64,000 nt of DNA from Sporosarcina thermotolerans (GCF_030067815.1 NZ_CP125968.1:1057001-1121000), one strand, 5' to 3'; shown: positions 19,647 through 29,020, numbered from the stretch's first letter. Made by a program: numbers and translations. The notes: a model not told the origin generated them from the sequence alone.

Positions 19647-19741
19647 TAAGCGGACATTTGAGGAGGTGTTGCGTAGGGATTTTGAAGTATTGAACAGTCT
19701 TCACTCTACTTTGATAAAACATAAAAAAAGGAGAATTACAC

Positions 19742-21079
19742 ATGAAAAAGTTATCGTTATTCGTATTTTTAATGATGGTGAGTGTGTTACTAGTTGCCTG
19801 TGGCAACGATAAAGAAGAGGGCAATGCTTCAAATGCAGCAACAGGAGATTCAAAAACAACAGAAACAGCAAAAAAAGAAACAACTAAACCAGTAGAAGTT
19901 GAATTTTGGCATGCGATGAATGGTGACCATGAGAAATGGTTGGAAGATGCAGCGGTAAAATTCAGTGAAGAAAATGAAAATATTACTGTGAAATTAGTGA
20001 ACCAAGGTAGCTACAATGATTTGTCTCAAAAGTTACTTGCAGCAGCAAAAGCAAAAACATCTCCGACAATTGCACAAGCTTATGCAGAGTGGATGACAGA
20101 GTATAATGCAAATAATTTAGTAGTAGACTTGGCACCAATGATTAATGCTGAAAATGGTTTCCCAGCGGATGCAAGCTATGAAGACATTAGCGAAGTGTTC
20201 CGAAACGATAATACATTTGGCGATAAAGTGTTAGGTTTACCATTTAACAAATCGACACGTGTTCTTTTCTACAACAAAGATTATTTTGAAGCGAACGGAT
20301 TGACTGCTCCAACGACATGGGATGAGTTAGCAGCAGCCGCAACAACCTTAACAAAAGAAATCGATGGCAAAAAAGTTGTAGGTATGGGTTTTGAAAACGG
20401 ATTGGCGCATGAAATTAGCATGTGGTTTGAACAAGCAGGTGGAGACTTTGTTGATGAAAAAGAAGGAAAAGTTTTATTTAACACTGACGCAGGTCTACGT
20501 GCATTAACATTTATCAATACAATGCTGAAAGACGGTTCAGCACGTATGGCTGGTGAGGATGGGTACTTATCAGGCCCATTCACGAGAGGTGACGTTGCTA
20601 TGTATATTGGTTCAAGCGCAGGTCTAGCATACGTTGCAAAAGATGCTGGAGACATGAACTGGTCCACAACTCCACTTCCGAAAGATGTCGAAGCGGCAGC
20701 TCCTTTCCAAGGAACGAACATTACGATGTTTGCGAATAGCACAGAAGCAGAACAAGCAGCTGCATTTGAATTCATGAAATACTTGATTACTCCTGAAAAT
20801 ACGGTAGATTGGGCGAAAGCAACAGGATACCTACCAGTACGTGAATCTGCTCAACAAGGGAAAGACTGGCTGTCATTCATTGAAGAATACGAAGCTTACC
20901 AAGCAGGGAATGCCCAATACGCGGATGGATTCATCGATGTTCGCTTACCTGGATCGTACGCGATGAAAAATGCAATTTCTGTAGAGTTAGATAAGATGCT
21001 ATTTGAAGGTGCAACGCCAGCCGAAACGTTAGAAGCAATGAGCAAGAAAGCGCAAGAAGCGTTAGATCAAGCAAAATGA
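19742..21079 (+). CDS. CUT1 extracellular solute-binding lipoprotein, UgpB-like
   Basis: A 445-residue lipoprotein with signal MKKLSLFVFLMMVSVLLVAC and lipobox LVAC, a Thr/Lys/Glu-rich linker, then a family-1 binding-protein fold (VEFWHAMNGDHEKWLED, LPFNKSTRVLFYNKDYFEANGL). The FWHAM start and overall pattern resemble glycerol-3-phosphate-binding UgpB proteins. It sits 95 bp after the UgpE gene behind AAAAAAAGGAG. Its stop overlaps the start of the metallo-hydrolase. Confidence 0.88.
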   Translation: MKKLSLFVFLMMVSVLLVACGNDKEEGNASNAATGDSKTTETAKKETTKPVEVEFWHAMNGDHEKWLEDAAVKFSEENENITVKLVNQGSYNDLSQKLLAAAKAKTSPTIAQAYAEWMTEYNANNLVVDLAPMINAENGFPADASYEDISEVFRNDNTFGDKVLGLPFNKSTRVLFYNKDYFEANGLTAPTTWDELAAAATTLTKEIDGKKVVGMGFENGLAHEISMWFEQAGGDFVDEKEGKVLFNTDAGLRALTFINTMLKDGSARMAGEDGYLSGPFTRGDVAMYIGSSAGLAYVAKDAGDMNWSTTPLPKDVEAAAPFQGTNITMFANSTEAEQAAAFEFMKYLITPENTVDWAKATGYLPVRESAQQGKDWLSFIEEYEAYQAGNAQYADGFIDVRLPGSYAMKNAISVELDKMLFEGATPAETLEAMSKKAQEALDQAK

Positions 21080-22389
21080 TGGAACAAAACGATTTTAAAA
21101 ATGGGCAAACGACCATTCAATTTTATGCTGGCTTAAAAACAATTGGCGGAACTATTTTTGAAATAACGTATAAGAACGAAAGATTGATAGCAGATTTTGG
21201 AATTGTTTTTCAAAATAACTTGCTGAAGGGCGTTCAATTGCGCCCTCAGCACGTGATTTCCGATTTGAAACAGCTTGGTGTTCTCCCTTCGATTCCAAAT
21301 CTATTTAGATCGGATGAATTAACAGGAGATACAACAATTGCCATCTCTCATTTACATTTAGATCATATCGGTTTGTTGCAGTATGTCCATCCAGATATAC
21401 CGATCATTATGAGTGAAGAGAGCAAAGCATTGTATGGACACTTGCATGCAATTGGGGAAGAATCTGTAGATGTCGATAGGCAAGTGAAGAGCGTTCCGTT
21501 CCATCAGCCGATACAAGTGTCTGCGCATATACAAGTAGAGTTTTTCCCAGTCAATCATGATGCGCCAGGGACGTCCGCGATTCGGATTACAACACCGGAT
21601 ACAACGATAGTCTACACGGGAGATGTGCGTTTACATGGGGACGATGTTGAGACTGCAAACTTACCAAATGTAGCAGGATCTCCGGACATCTTAATTATTG
21701 AAACGACGAATGTACAAGCAGATTTTCTCGATAAAAATCCAGTCATTCAAAGTGAAGCAGATGAGTTAATCCCTGCGTTACTGAAGATTGATTCGACCTC
21801 GATTGTTTTCAATATTTATCACCGAAACGTGAGACGTTTGGAGATATTAATAGAAGCGGCAAGACAAAAAGGGAAAATCATTGTCTTCGAGCCTGAAACA
21901 GCTTATTTGGTGCAGGCATACAATATGGAAGCATCACATGTACGCTATTTGCTGGATGATTCAAATGTCAGCAATCAAATCCATGCGATTGAACCGATAA
22001 CGGTTGAAGAATTAAATAGTGATTTTTCACAAGTATGGCTCCAATCTTCTTATCATCAGATGATGACGTTACTGGACCTGCCTGTAAAAGGAGCTACATA
22101 CGTTCATTCGAATGGTGTGCCATTAGGAAGCTTTGATCCTATGTATGAGGGATTGTTGGAGTGGGTTGACAAACTCGGCATGGGGTTCGTTGTTCTTGGG
22201 GTATCCGGCCATGCATCAGCCGCGCAAATAAAATGGCTCGCAGATGCAATGCAAGCAAAAGTAACAATTCCGCTACACGGTTTTACACCCGAATTGTTGC
22301 AAGGGCCAAATCAGACATTTTTGCCTCAAACAGGGGTCATTTATCCAATTTCGACACTTTTGAAAGAAATAGGACCTTCCTCAAAGTGA
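21076..22389 (+). CDS. Beta-CASP-like metallo-beta-lactamase-fold hydrolase, coupled to the importer
   Basis: A 437-residue protein with the metal motif HLHLDHIG, a second His in FFPVNHDAPGTSAI, Asp in VYTGDVRLHGDD, and a C-terminal VSGHASAAQIKWLADAM...VTIPLHGFTPE. The last stretch closely resembles the beta-CASP motifs of RNase J (SGHAS...IPVHGE). It has no signal peptide. The ATG overlaps the TGA of the solute-binding gene, so the two are translationally coupled. Ugp operons normally carry a TIM-barrel glycerophosphodiesterase here, so this enzyme may process the imported phosphodiester. An RNase role is also possible. Confidence 0.75.
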   Translation: MMEQNDFKNGQTTIQFYAGLKTIGGTIFEITYKNERLIADFGIVFQNNLLKGVQLRPQHVISDLKQLGVLPSIPNLFRSDELTGDTTIAISHLHLDHIGLLQYVHPDIPIIMSEESKALYGHLHAIGEESVDVDRQVKSVPFHQPIQVSAHIQVEFFPVNHDAPGTSAIRITTPDTTIVYTGDVRLHGDDVETANLPNVAGSPDILIIETTNVQADFLDKNPVIQSEADELIPALLKIDSTSIVFNIYHRNVRRLEILIEAARQKGKIIVFEPETAYLVQAYNMEASHVRYLLDDSNVSNQIHAIEPITVEELNSDFSQVWLQSSYHQMMTLLDLPVKGATYVHSNGVPLGSFDPMYEGLLEWVDKLGMGFVVLGVSGHASAAQIKWLADAMQAKVTIPLHGFTPELLQGPNQTFLPQTGVIYPISTLLKEIGPSSK

Positions 22390-22396
22390 ATTGTAA

Positions 22397-22428
22397 CGGC
22401 CGGATGTTCGAGCATCCGGTCTTTTATT
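22397..22428 (+). terminator. Terminator of the importer operon
   Basis: CCGGATG / CATCCGG with a TTCGAG loop is followed by TCTTTTATT. Confidence 0.8.
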
Positions 22429-22504
22429 ATAGGATAAGTTTAGCGTAAAACATTCTATGAAGAAACGCTATCTTCAAATAACAAATTCAGCTATACTCAT
22501 AGTA

Positions 22505-22547
22505 AGAGGGTTCGAAACCATCCCCTCTATAATAAAAACTAGGGAGG
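22505..22547 (+). promoter_or_regulatory. PreQ1-I riboswitch of the translational type
   Basis: P1 pairs AGAGGG (22505-22510) with CCCTCT (22523-22528), closing a 12-nt loop TTCGAAACCATC. It is followed by an A-rich tail ATAATAAAAACTAGGGAGG. This is the compact preQ1 class I pattern. Loop C residues (ACC) can pair with the GGG of the tail to form the pseudoknot, which would hide the ribosome site AGGGAGG of queC (ATG 22557). PreQ1 binding should therefore block translation. Confidence 0.88.
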
Positions 22548-22556
22548 AATTACATA

Positions 22557-23207
22557 ATGGAAAAAGCGGTAGTCGTATTTAGTGGCGGGCAAGATTCAAC
22601 GACGTGTCTTCTGTGGGCATTGGAGACATTTGATCACGTTGAAGCCGTCACTTTTTTGTATGGGCAAAGAAATGCGTCGGAATTGGACTCGGCGAAGAAG
22701 ATTGCAGAGGATTTGGGGGTTCCCCATAAGATACTGGATCTGGATTTGCTGAACCAGCTGACGGACAATGCCATGACACGCAGTGATATGGAGATTGACG
22801 AGACGGGTGAAGTTCCGAATACGTTTGTCGAGGGAAGGAATCATATCTTCCTATCCTTCGCAGCGATCTACGCAAAGCGAGTTAGAGCAAGGCATGTCAT
22901 TACAGGTGTGAGTGAAACTGATTTTAGTGGCTATCCTGATTGCCGCAATGATTTCATCAAATCATTGAATGTCACGCTGAATCTTGCGATGGACGCACGC
23001 TTCGAGATCCATACGCCGTTAATGTGGAAAACGAAAGCGGATGTCTGGGAGATGGCGGACAGAATGGGCAAGTTGGCGTACATCAGAGAGAATACGACAA
23101 CCTGTTATAACGGTATCATTGCTGATGGATGCGGCGAGTGTCCTTCTTGTAAACTACGAAAGCAAGGCCATGATGCGTACCTGACAGGGGGTCGCGCACA
23201 TGTTTAG
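22557..23207 (+). CDS. queC: 7-cyano-7-deazaguanine synthase QueC
   Basis: A 216-residue PP-loop ATPase ([17 protein letters not shown]) with C-terminal zinc cysteines in [19 protein letters not shown]. It converts 7-carboxy-7-deazaguanine to preQ0 with ammonia and ATP in queuosine biosynthesis. Its ribosome site lies inside the preQ1 riboswitch. The following transporter start overlaps its end by 8 bp. queD and queE are not in this operon. Confidence 0.95.
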   Translation: MEKAVVVFSGGQDSTTCLLWALETFDHVEAVTFLYGQRNASELDSAKKIAEDLGVPHKILDLDLLNQLTDNAMTRSDMEIDETGEVPNTFVEGRNHIFLSFAAIYAKRVRARHVITGVSETDFSGYPDCRNDFIKSLNVTLNLAMDARFEIHTPLMWKTKADVWEMADRMGKLAYIRENTTTCYNGIIADGCGECPSCKLRKQGHDAYLTGGRAHV

Positions 23208-23790
23208 GATTCTCATCTACTTATTCTCCATCGTAATTGCCAACGTCGTTACAGCTAAATTTGCGCCGATGGAATTAGGATTATTCATCATCCCTTATGG
23301 AACGTTGTTCATTGGATTGACGTTAGTCATGCGGGATATGGTCCAAAATCGATTTGGTCGTAAGAAAACGTATCTATTGATTGTCGCAGCACTTGCAATA
23401 TCTGCGATCACAAGCCATTTGTTAGGTGACGCACTATGGGTCGTATTTGCATCGACGCTCAGCTTTATCATATCCGAGACGGTCGATACGGAAATTTACA
23501 CACGCTTCAAGCTGCCTTTCGTTAAGCGAGTCATGTATTCCGGAATTATCGCAGGATTTCTTGATTCGGCCATATTCGTGATTGTAGGAATCGGCCCGTT
23601 AGGTTTGAAGTATGTACCTTGGGAGCTTGTTCCCTATGCGATTGCGGGACAGTGGGTTGCGAAAACGCTTATGCAGCTGATCGTAGCTGGTGGAATCAGG
23701 CATTTTGTTATCAAATTAGGCATTTATGAACCGAATATATCAGATGAACTATCACATAAAACGCCGCAACAAGTGCGGGCAACACGATAA
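23200..23790 (+). CDS. Queuosine precursor transporter, VUT/YhhQ family
   Basis: A 196-residue membrane protein with about six helices and the COG1738 pattern [30 protein letters not shown] and [27 protein letters not shown]. Members import preQ0/preQ1 (YhhQ in E. coli). Overlap with queC and co-location with queF under a preQ1 riboswitch support that function, suggesting combined synthesis and salvage. Confidence 0.88.
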   Translation: MFRILIYLFSIVIANVVTAKFAPMELGLFIIPYGTLFIGLTLVMRDMVQNRFGRKKTYLLIVAALAISAITSHLLGDALWVVFASTLSFIISETVDTEIYTRFKLPFVKRVMYSGIIAGFLDSAIFVIVGIGPLGLKYVPWELVPYAIAGQWVAKTLMQLIVAGGIRHFVIKLGIYEPNISDELSHKTPQQVRATR

Positions 23791-23807
23791 GGAAGGGGCA
23801 ATTCAGA

Positions 23808-24296
23808 ATGAAACAAAGTGACACGAAAGACCTTACACTGTTGGGAAATCAAAACACGGAATACAACTATGACTACAATCCGGGTATACTTGAGACATTT
23901 GAAAACCAACATCAGGATAATAATTATTTTGTGAAATTCAATATTCCAGAATTCACGAGTCTCTGCCCGATGACTGGCCAACCGGACTTCGCGGCCATCT
24001 ATATTTCGTATATTCCGGATGTCCGTATGGTGGAAAGCAAGTCGTTGAAACTATACATGTTCAGTTTCCGGAATCACGGAGCTTACCATGAAGACTGTGT
24101 AAACATTATTATGAATGACCTGATTGAACTGATGGATCCACGCTATATTGAAGTGTGGGCCAAATTCACACCACGTGGCGGAATCTCCATCGATCCGTAT
24201 TGCAATTACGGAAAGTTAGGTACGATGTTTGAAGAAATGGCGATGAACCGACTCATGCAGCATGATATGTATCCGGAGAACGTTGATAATCGATAA
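23808..24296 (+). CDS. queF: NADPH-dependent 7-cyano-7-deazaguanine reductase QueF
   Basis: A 162-residue unimodal QueF of the T-fold. It carries the catalytic Cys in [14 protein letters not shown], the QueF motif [16 protein letters not shown] and the Asp/His site in [13 protein letters not shown]. It reduces preQ0 to preQ1. The start follows AAGGAAGGGG, 17 bp after the transporter gene. Confidence 0.95.
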   Translation: MKQSDTKDLTLLGNQNTEYNYDYNPGILETFENQHQDNNYFVKFNIPEFTSLCPMTGQPDFAAIYISYIPDVRMVESKSLKLYMFSFRNHGAYHEDCVNIIMNDLIELMDPRYIEVWAKFTPRGGISIDPYCNYGKLGTMFEEMAMNRLMQHDMYPENVDNR

Positions 24297-24328
24297 GTAG
24301 AATGAAAGAGCGTTAGAGCCGTTAACAT

Positions 24329-24365
24329 AACCCCTTCAGCCGTAAAATGGTTGAAGGGGTTTTGC
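24329..24365 (+). terminator. Terminator after queF
   Basis: AACCCCTTCAGCC pairs with GGTTGAAGGGGTT and is followed by TTGC. It is shared between the convergent queF and FG-GAP-like genes. Confidence 0.75.
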
Positions 24366-24382
24366 TAATTGTTTGATATACA

Positions 24383-25107
24383 CTACATCTGTGCGCCGAA
24401 TATGCCTAAATACTGTTCCTGCAATAGAAACCCATTATTTTTCCATCCCAATGTATTCATAATATAACCTAAGCCATCCGCATGATATCTGCCGGAAATC
24501 TTTTGATAAGCTAAAAGCTCATAGACCCCGTTCGAATCAAAATCCACCGGATATAAGCCGCTTAATGGGTCCACAAAACCAGTTATCGGGCTTTTTAGCT
24601 TGCCGTTCCGATCATAGATTTCATTTAAATAACTTGCATCCCTGGTTGAAATATCAATAATATATCTCTCGTTATTGGGTCTGCTGACAACTTCAACCTT
24701 ATAATTATCCTGATAAGTGACGTCATATTGGAAGTGATTATTATAAACATCAGAATCAAAAAGGAATTTTGCTTGATTCCCGACAAAGGAAACAATGTAA
24801 TAATTAATAATCCCACCACTGCCACCTGTAGTAATACCAATCAATATCTCATCCACACCGTTACCTGTGAAATCGCCCAAGAACAAGGTCGGATTATAAC
24901 CTACATTATTATGAAGCGGAATGCCGTCACAGCCCCAGTTCGGCCGTCCCTAATGTGAAGAGTTATATTTTGAATGAATGGACTATCCGCCGTTTTTGTG
25001 CCAGTCAAATAGATTTGATCAACTATCTTATCACCTGTTACATCCCCATTGGCTGATGCTACAATAAAAGGTTGCCCTATAGCAGAACGAAATTGAGAGT
25101 TATTCAT
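24383..25107 (-). CDS. FG-GAP/VCBS-like repeat protein (frameshifted)
   Basis: The intended ~240-residue protein has three Asp-rich calcium-loop-like segments (NGDVTGDKIVDQIYL, GDFTGNGVDEILIG, DFDSNGVYELLAY), as in integrin-alpha/FG-GAP beta-propeller blades. The frame breaks near 24911: one more C restores AFRFHNNVGYNPTLFLGDF. I prefer ATG 25107 behind AAAAGGGG. It has no signal peptide. Function unknown; proteins of this kind occur in Bacillus spore-related loci, but I cannot assign a role. Confidence 0.6.
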
Positions 25108-25237
25108 TACATGCCCCTTTTCATAAAGACTATTGTTATAATCTATCCTATGGGGATTGGGCTGATTGATACTGGTTGGAAAGGGGATTACCAATTAGGT
25201 ATGGGAATTTCAGGTTCTAATTGAACCCTGAATTGTT

Positions 25238-25912
25238 TCATAATCCAGCACCTATCAACCTTGCATATTCTTCTGCAACTAACGCAGCACCCCTGCTGTT
25301 TAAGTGGATGCCGTCCAACGTGTAATGAAGCCCTCTTTTGTTTGAAAGTCGATCGATTCGTATAGGATCCTTATAAAATAGGGCGTCTATCATGACCCTC
25401 ATAACTTTTGTGTTCAGGTAGTCCGAACTCGTAACTTTCTTAAGATGTTCCCTAAACACTGATTGCAGATCTAAAAATTCAACTTGTGGATAGTTGCTTG
25501 AAATAAGTTGTATGGCCTCGGTCAAGACCTCAAGATCATTAGTCGGTTTGCTGTTCAGATTCTCTCCTGCCAATGCCGGGGAAACAGTTACTACCTGTTT
25601 TGAGGAATGGAGAACGACTTCCACTACTTTTTGAAAGACATCTTTAAACTCTTCAAGATCCCTTGAAACCGGTTGGGCTTGAACTTTCAACAGCTTGGAA
25701 TATACATCATTCACTCCAATCCAAAGAAAAATCAGATCATAATCGGAATCAATCGGAGTTTTGATTAACCGGTCATGCAAGCTCCTTACAGTTTCACCTG
25801 GTTTTCCAAGATTATCGAAGGTTAAATGCGGGTATTGCTTCTGAAGAATTTTTGAAAAAGACACCCCCGGACGCCCTTCTGTTAAACTATCGCCAACCAA
25901 TCCCACTTTCAT
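25238..25912 (-). CDS. SGNH/GDSL-family hydrolase
   Basis: About 224 residues with block I GLVGDSLTEG (catalytic Ser), block II Gly in DNLGKPGET, block III GVND and block V DGIHLNSRG (Asp and His). This is a complete SGNH triad for an esterase or lipase acting on carbohydrate esters or lipids. ATG 25912 follows GGGGGAA. There is no signal peptide, so it is probably cytosolic. The substrate is unknown. Confidence 0.88.
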   Translation of the reverse strand: MKVGLVGDSLTEGRPGVSFSKILQKQYPHLTFDNLGKPGETVRSLHDRLIKTPIDSDYDLIFLWIGVNDVYSKLLKVQAQPVSRDLEEFKDVFQKVVEVVLHSSKQVVTVSPALAGENLNSKPTNDLEVLTEAIQLISSNYPQVEFLDLQSVFREHLKKVTSSDYLNTKVMRVMIDALFYKDPIRIDRLSNKRGLHYTLDGIHLNSRGAALVAEEYARLIGAGL

Positions 25913-26131
25913 ATTCAGTTCCCCCATTTTTAAAAAATCTTGTGTATCAAGTTCGTTCTATTACTACATTATTCTCTAACAATTAAAGAAATCCTTTATA
26001 AATGGGGGAACGAAAGAGTATCATAAAGGAATGGTTGAAGTCGCAGGTATGGCACTGAATGAGGAATGACTTGTCCCCCTTTTGGGTCAAAAGCCTTTGC
26101 AACGAAATATGTAACAAAAGGAGAAATAGCC

Positions 26132-26575
26132 ATGGAAGCAATAAAAGATGAAATCCAAAAGCTTTATCAGAACTTAATTGATGCATGGAATAACCGTGAT
26201 GCCCAAAGTATGGCCAATCAATTTTCAAATCAGGGCGTGCAAATTGGATTTGATGGAAGTATAGTGGTTGGGAAAGATGAGATTTTATCTCATCTCATAC
26301 CTATATTTGAAAACCATCCAACCGCACCTTTTATAACAAAAGTTAAATCAATACGATCCTTAGGAACTGATACAGTAATCTTACATGCAATTGCAGGTAT
26401 GATTCCACCAGGAAAAAGCGATATTGAACCCAAAGTAAATGCTCATCAAACTCTTGTTGCAGTGAAAAAGGATGATGCTTGGCAAATTGAACTATTTCAA
26501 AATACGCCGGCTCAGTTTCATGGAAGACCGGAATTGGTTGAGAAAATGACCGATGAGTTAAGGAGTTTACTCTAA
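26132..26575 (+). CDS. SnoaL/NTF2-like (SgcJ/EcaC type) protein
   Basis: A 147-residue single NTF2-like domain (LIDAWNNRDAQSMANQFSNQG, GKDEILSHLIPIFENHPTAPFITKV). The family binds small ligands or catalyses diverse reactions, and many members are uncharacterised. ATG 26132 follows AAAAGGAGAAA. It is monocistronic, ending at a strong terminator. Confidence 0.8.
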   Translation: MEAIKDEIQKLYQNLIDAWNNRDAQSMANQFSNQGVQIGFDGSIVVGKDEILSHLIPIFENHPTAPFITKVKSIRSLGTDTVILHAIAGMIPPGKSDIEPKVNAHQTLVAVKKDDAWQIELFQNTPAQFHGRPELVEKMTDELRSLL

Positions 26576-26590
26576 AGAGCGGACTACTAA

Positions 26591-26634
26591 GTCAAAAGCC
26601 CACTGTTTGTTAGGTAAACAGTGGGCTTTTAGAG
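26591..26634 (+). terminator. Bidirectional terminator
   Basis: AAAAGCCCACTGTTT pairs with AAACAGTGGGCTTTT. It serves the SnoaL-like gene on plus and the small minus-strand gene ending at 26647. Confidence 0.88.
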
Positions 26635-26646
26635 AATACGATCTCC

Positions 26647-26826
26647 TTAATATCCAAAACCAAACACAATTTCCCGAACCTCCACTTTAGACATTCCCTT
26701 GGCAGCCAATTCTTCCACAACCTCGCGACGAACACTAACACTTTTATTCTGTTCCTCTTTTTTCTTATAGGCTTCCTCCCAAACAGTCTCGCGTTTTCTG
26801 CAAACACAATAAATGAGTTTTCTCAT
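26647..26826 (-). CDS. Small basic hypothetical protein
   Basis: A 59-residue protein beginning MRKLIYCVCRKRETVWEEA and ending in VREIVFGFGY. ATG 26826 lies 5 bp after the stop of the zinc-ribbon gene, with GGTGAGG upstream, and a terminator follows its stop. It is charged, with a CxC pair near the N-terminus and a coil-like KKKEEQ segment. I do not recognise the family. Tight coupling and terminator placement suggest it is real. Confidence 0.55.
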   Translation of the reverse strand: MRKLIYCVCRKRETVWEEAYKKKEEQNKSVSVRREVVEELAAKGMSKVEVREIVFGFGY

Positions 26827-26831
26827 CAGCC

Positions 26832-27575
26832 TCACCACCTATACGTTGAGCAGCCTTCACAGACAAACTGCTTCAACTCCTCAATTTCCGTAAATTCTTC
26901 CAAAGGTTCAGGGTATCGACATGATGGACAAATAGCCATTCGTTCAAGACTTATATGCTCTTCCATTTCTTCACCGGGCCCGCCATACGCTGTGACAGCC
27001 TCCTCATAAAGTGCTTCAATAAAGGGATTGGGGTAAAGCAATTCATCCGGGAACGAGATAATGTTGCGATATTCTGTTTCGGAATTCAAATTGTCGTTGT
27101 AAGAAATATGCGGCTTCCGCTCCTCAATTGTTAGCCAGTCGTTCAGAGCTTGAATGATTCTGTCGCACTGGTCTGCGGGCAAGTTATGCCATGTTAAATG
27201 AAGACCTTGGAACACCTCATATCGTGATAGATCCCCGAAATAAGAGAACACCCTATCATACAATTCATAAATGCGGTCATGAAGATAATGGATTTGCCGG
27301 ATGTAAAAATGCCCGGGGTTTTCGGCGAAATAAACAAATGCTGAATCCCTCAAAAACGCAATTTCTTCAAGCGCTTCATCACGTTCAGACAATGAAGAAA
27401 AATGACCGTACCGATGAACATAATCCCTATACGACTCCAAAATGCCGACATAGGAGATGGCATGCAACTCATCAAGAGCGCCTTCAGGCAAGCAAACTTC
27501 AGAACAAAAAAAGCCGTCGTCAGCACGCAACGGCTCTTCCGAAAAGGTTGTGGAACAAGTGGAACAGATTTGCAT
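26832..27575 (-). CDS. Hypothetical protein with zinc ribbons at both ends
   Basis: A 247-residue protein. The N-terminus has CSTCSTTF...CSEVC and the C-terminus CPSCRYPEP...CEGCSTYRW, each a four-cysteine zinc-ribbon pattern. The acidic, aromatic-rich middle (about 40-200) is helical-looking and unrecognised. ATG 27575 follows GGGAGG; in-frame codons upstream lack such a site. No catalytic motif is visible. It forms a two-gene unit with the small downstream protein. Confidence 0.7.
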   Translation of the reverse strand: MQICSTCSTTFSEEPLRADDGFFCSEVCLPEGALDELHAISYVGILESYRDYVHRYGHFSSLSERDEALEEIAFLRDSAFVYFAENPGHFYIRQIHYLHDRIYELYDRVFSYFGDLSRYEVFQGLHLTWHNLPADQCDRIIQALNDWLTIEERKPHISYNDNLNSETEYRNIISFPDELLYPNPFIEALYEEAVTAYGGPGEEMEEHISLERMAICPSCRYPEPLEEFTEIEELKQFVCEGCSTYRW

Positions 27576-27766
27576 AATGAAACCTCCCATTCTTTTCATT
27601 ATGCAATATACATAGGGCAATAATAATTTGTTATGAGAAGGGTGGAAGTAATGAATTTCCCGATGAGTGTGGAATCATTTTTGTAAACTGATCTCTAAAA
27701 TTTCCGGTAAACAGTTTTCGTATTGAGTATTGTTTTTTTAACAATTATCTTTAACGATCATATTGC

Positions 27767-27805
27767 TTGCTTTTTAATTAAATACGTGTTATTCTTAAGA
27801 AGAAT
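27767..27805 (+). promoter_or_regulatory. csp promoter and long 5' leader start
   Basis: TTGCTT (27767-27772), 17 bp and TATTCT (27790-27795) predict a start near 27802, leaving a ~120-nt AT-rich leader before the cold-shock gene, as is typical for cold-induced mRNAs. ATTCTTAAGAAGAAT at 27791-27805 is an inverted repeat overlapping the start. The rest of the divergent gap (27576-27766) shows nothing else I can support. Confidence 0.5.
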
Positions 27806-27924
27806 TATTTTTGCTATTTCAGATGAGAATATATTTTATCTGAATATATTTTGTTTTTCGTCTAAGGTTTTGAGCAAGGATAGTATTATTTTGTGTGGAT
27901 ATACACATTAGGAGGCAAACAATT

Positions 27925-28125
27925 ATGGAACAAGGTACAGTTAAGTGGTTTAATGCAGAAAAAGGTTTCGGATTCATCGAGCGCGAAGGTGGAGAAGACG
28001 TATTCGTACATTTCTCAGCTATCCAAAGCGATGGCTTCAAATCTTTAGACGAAGGTCAAAGTGTAACGTTCGATGTTGAACAAGGACAACGCGGCCTACA
28101 AGCAACAAACGTTCAAAAAGCTTAA
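27925..28125 (+). CDS. Cold-shock protein (CspB/CspD-like)
   Basis: A 66-residue OB fold with RNP1 KGFGFIE and RNP2 VFVHFSAI, an RNA chaperone that melts mRNA structure in the cold. ATG 27925 follows AGGAGG. An in-frame ATG 30 bp upstream lacks a ribosome site. The acidic, compact sequence fits the Bacillus CspB/C/D group; which paralogue cannot be said. Confidence 0.93.
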   Translation: MEQGTVKWFNAEKGFGFIEREGGEDVFVHFSAIQSDGFKSLDEGQSVTFDVEQGQRGLQATNVQKA

Positions 28126-28131
28126 TAATAG

Positions 28132-28166
28132 CCCAAAAAGACCCTATTCGTAGGGTCTTTTTTTTT
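28132..28166 (+). terminator. csp terminator
   Basis: AAAGACCCTA / TAGGGTCTTT with a TTCG-type loop, followed by a run of T. Confidence 0.9.
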
Positions 28167-28180
28167 GCCTCTACAGCAAA

Positions 28181-28270
28181 TTATTCATTTGTTAGTCCAT
28201 CCAATTTCTTCACCCATTCGCGATCATTCCAAATATCTGGAGTGATCTTTTTCAATTCGTCATAATTATT
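28181..28270 (-). pseudogene. Possible C-terminal gene remnant
   Basis: On the minus strand, 29 codons without an upstream start read NNYDELKKITPDIWNDREW and onward to a stop at 28181. The composition is protein-like and unlike the surrounding intergenic DNA. A TGA immediately precedes it. It may be the tail of a deleted gene or a short gene with a missing base near 28272. Confidence 0.25.
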
Positions 28271-28402
28271 TCATCACTGCCTCTTTATAAAGTTAACGTA
28301 GCTAAAGCGAAAAGGTTGTTGTTTGTTTTCGTAATTCTTTGTTATTAATTTGAAACCAATTCGGTGATGTTACGTATTACGATTTGGGGGGTGGATGGAT
28401 TG

Positions 28403-28956
28403 TTGAATCAAAATGAAACGCGCCACATTTTCATGGCAATTTCGTTAGGGATTTTAGTGATTTCTCCTGTTTTTCTTTTGCTGGTACCATCATTTATTGC
28501 CAATTCGCTTTACCAAGAGCCAAATACATGGGTCGTTGTTGTTCCTGCCAAGGTGTATCTGTTGTACGGACTTGGAGTGCTTTTTCTTTTTATGGCTACT
28601 TTATTACTTTGGGTGCTGTCAGTAAGTAAAAAGTCGAAATGGCTTGCTGCTATTTGTATTCTGATTTCAATTTTGTTTATGGCAGACGGAGCCGGGCGTT
28701 ATGTAGGTGTGGCGACGGATGGCATTTCATTTAAACGGGGATGGCGGAGGCTAATCAGCACTATACGTGGAGTGAAATTGAGTGGGTCGGATATCGTCAG
28801 GTCCCGCATGATGGTGGGTTCCCAAAGTTCGATTTCTATTTTAAGGATGAAGAGATGATAACGCTACCCGAAAATCGGCATATGCGCATATTCCACAATA
28901 CTCTTTTCAAGAAGCTTCAACAGGAAGAAATTGAATTCGTACGTTATGAAGGCTGA
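28403..28956 (+). CDS. PH-domain-like membrane protein (frameshifted)
   Basis: The intended ~184-residue protein has three hydrophobic helices (about residues 8-30, 47-67 and 73-90), then a C-terminal PH-like beta domain (DGISFKRG...HYTWSEIEWVGYRQV, FYFKDEEMITLPENRHMRIF). The G-run near 28738 is one base short. A TTG at 28403 follows GGGGGGTGG, and an open GTG at 28364 is an alternative. Function unknown. It is followed by repeat array C. Confidence 0.6.
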
Positions 28957-29020
28957 ACAACTTCCGGTGCCGGGTTCCTATTGAATTTTGAAATTGTTTT
29001 AGAACCCGGCACCTTGGCTT

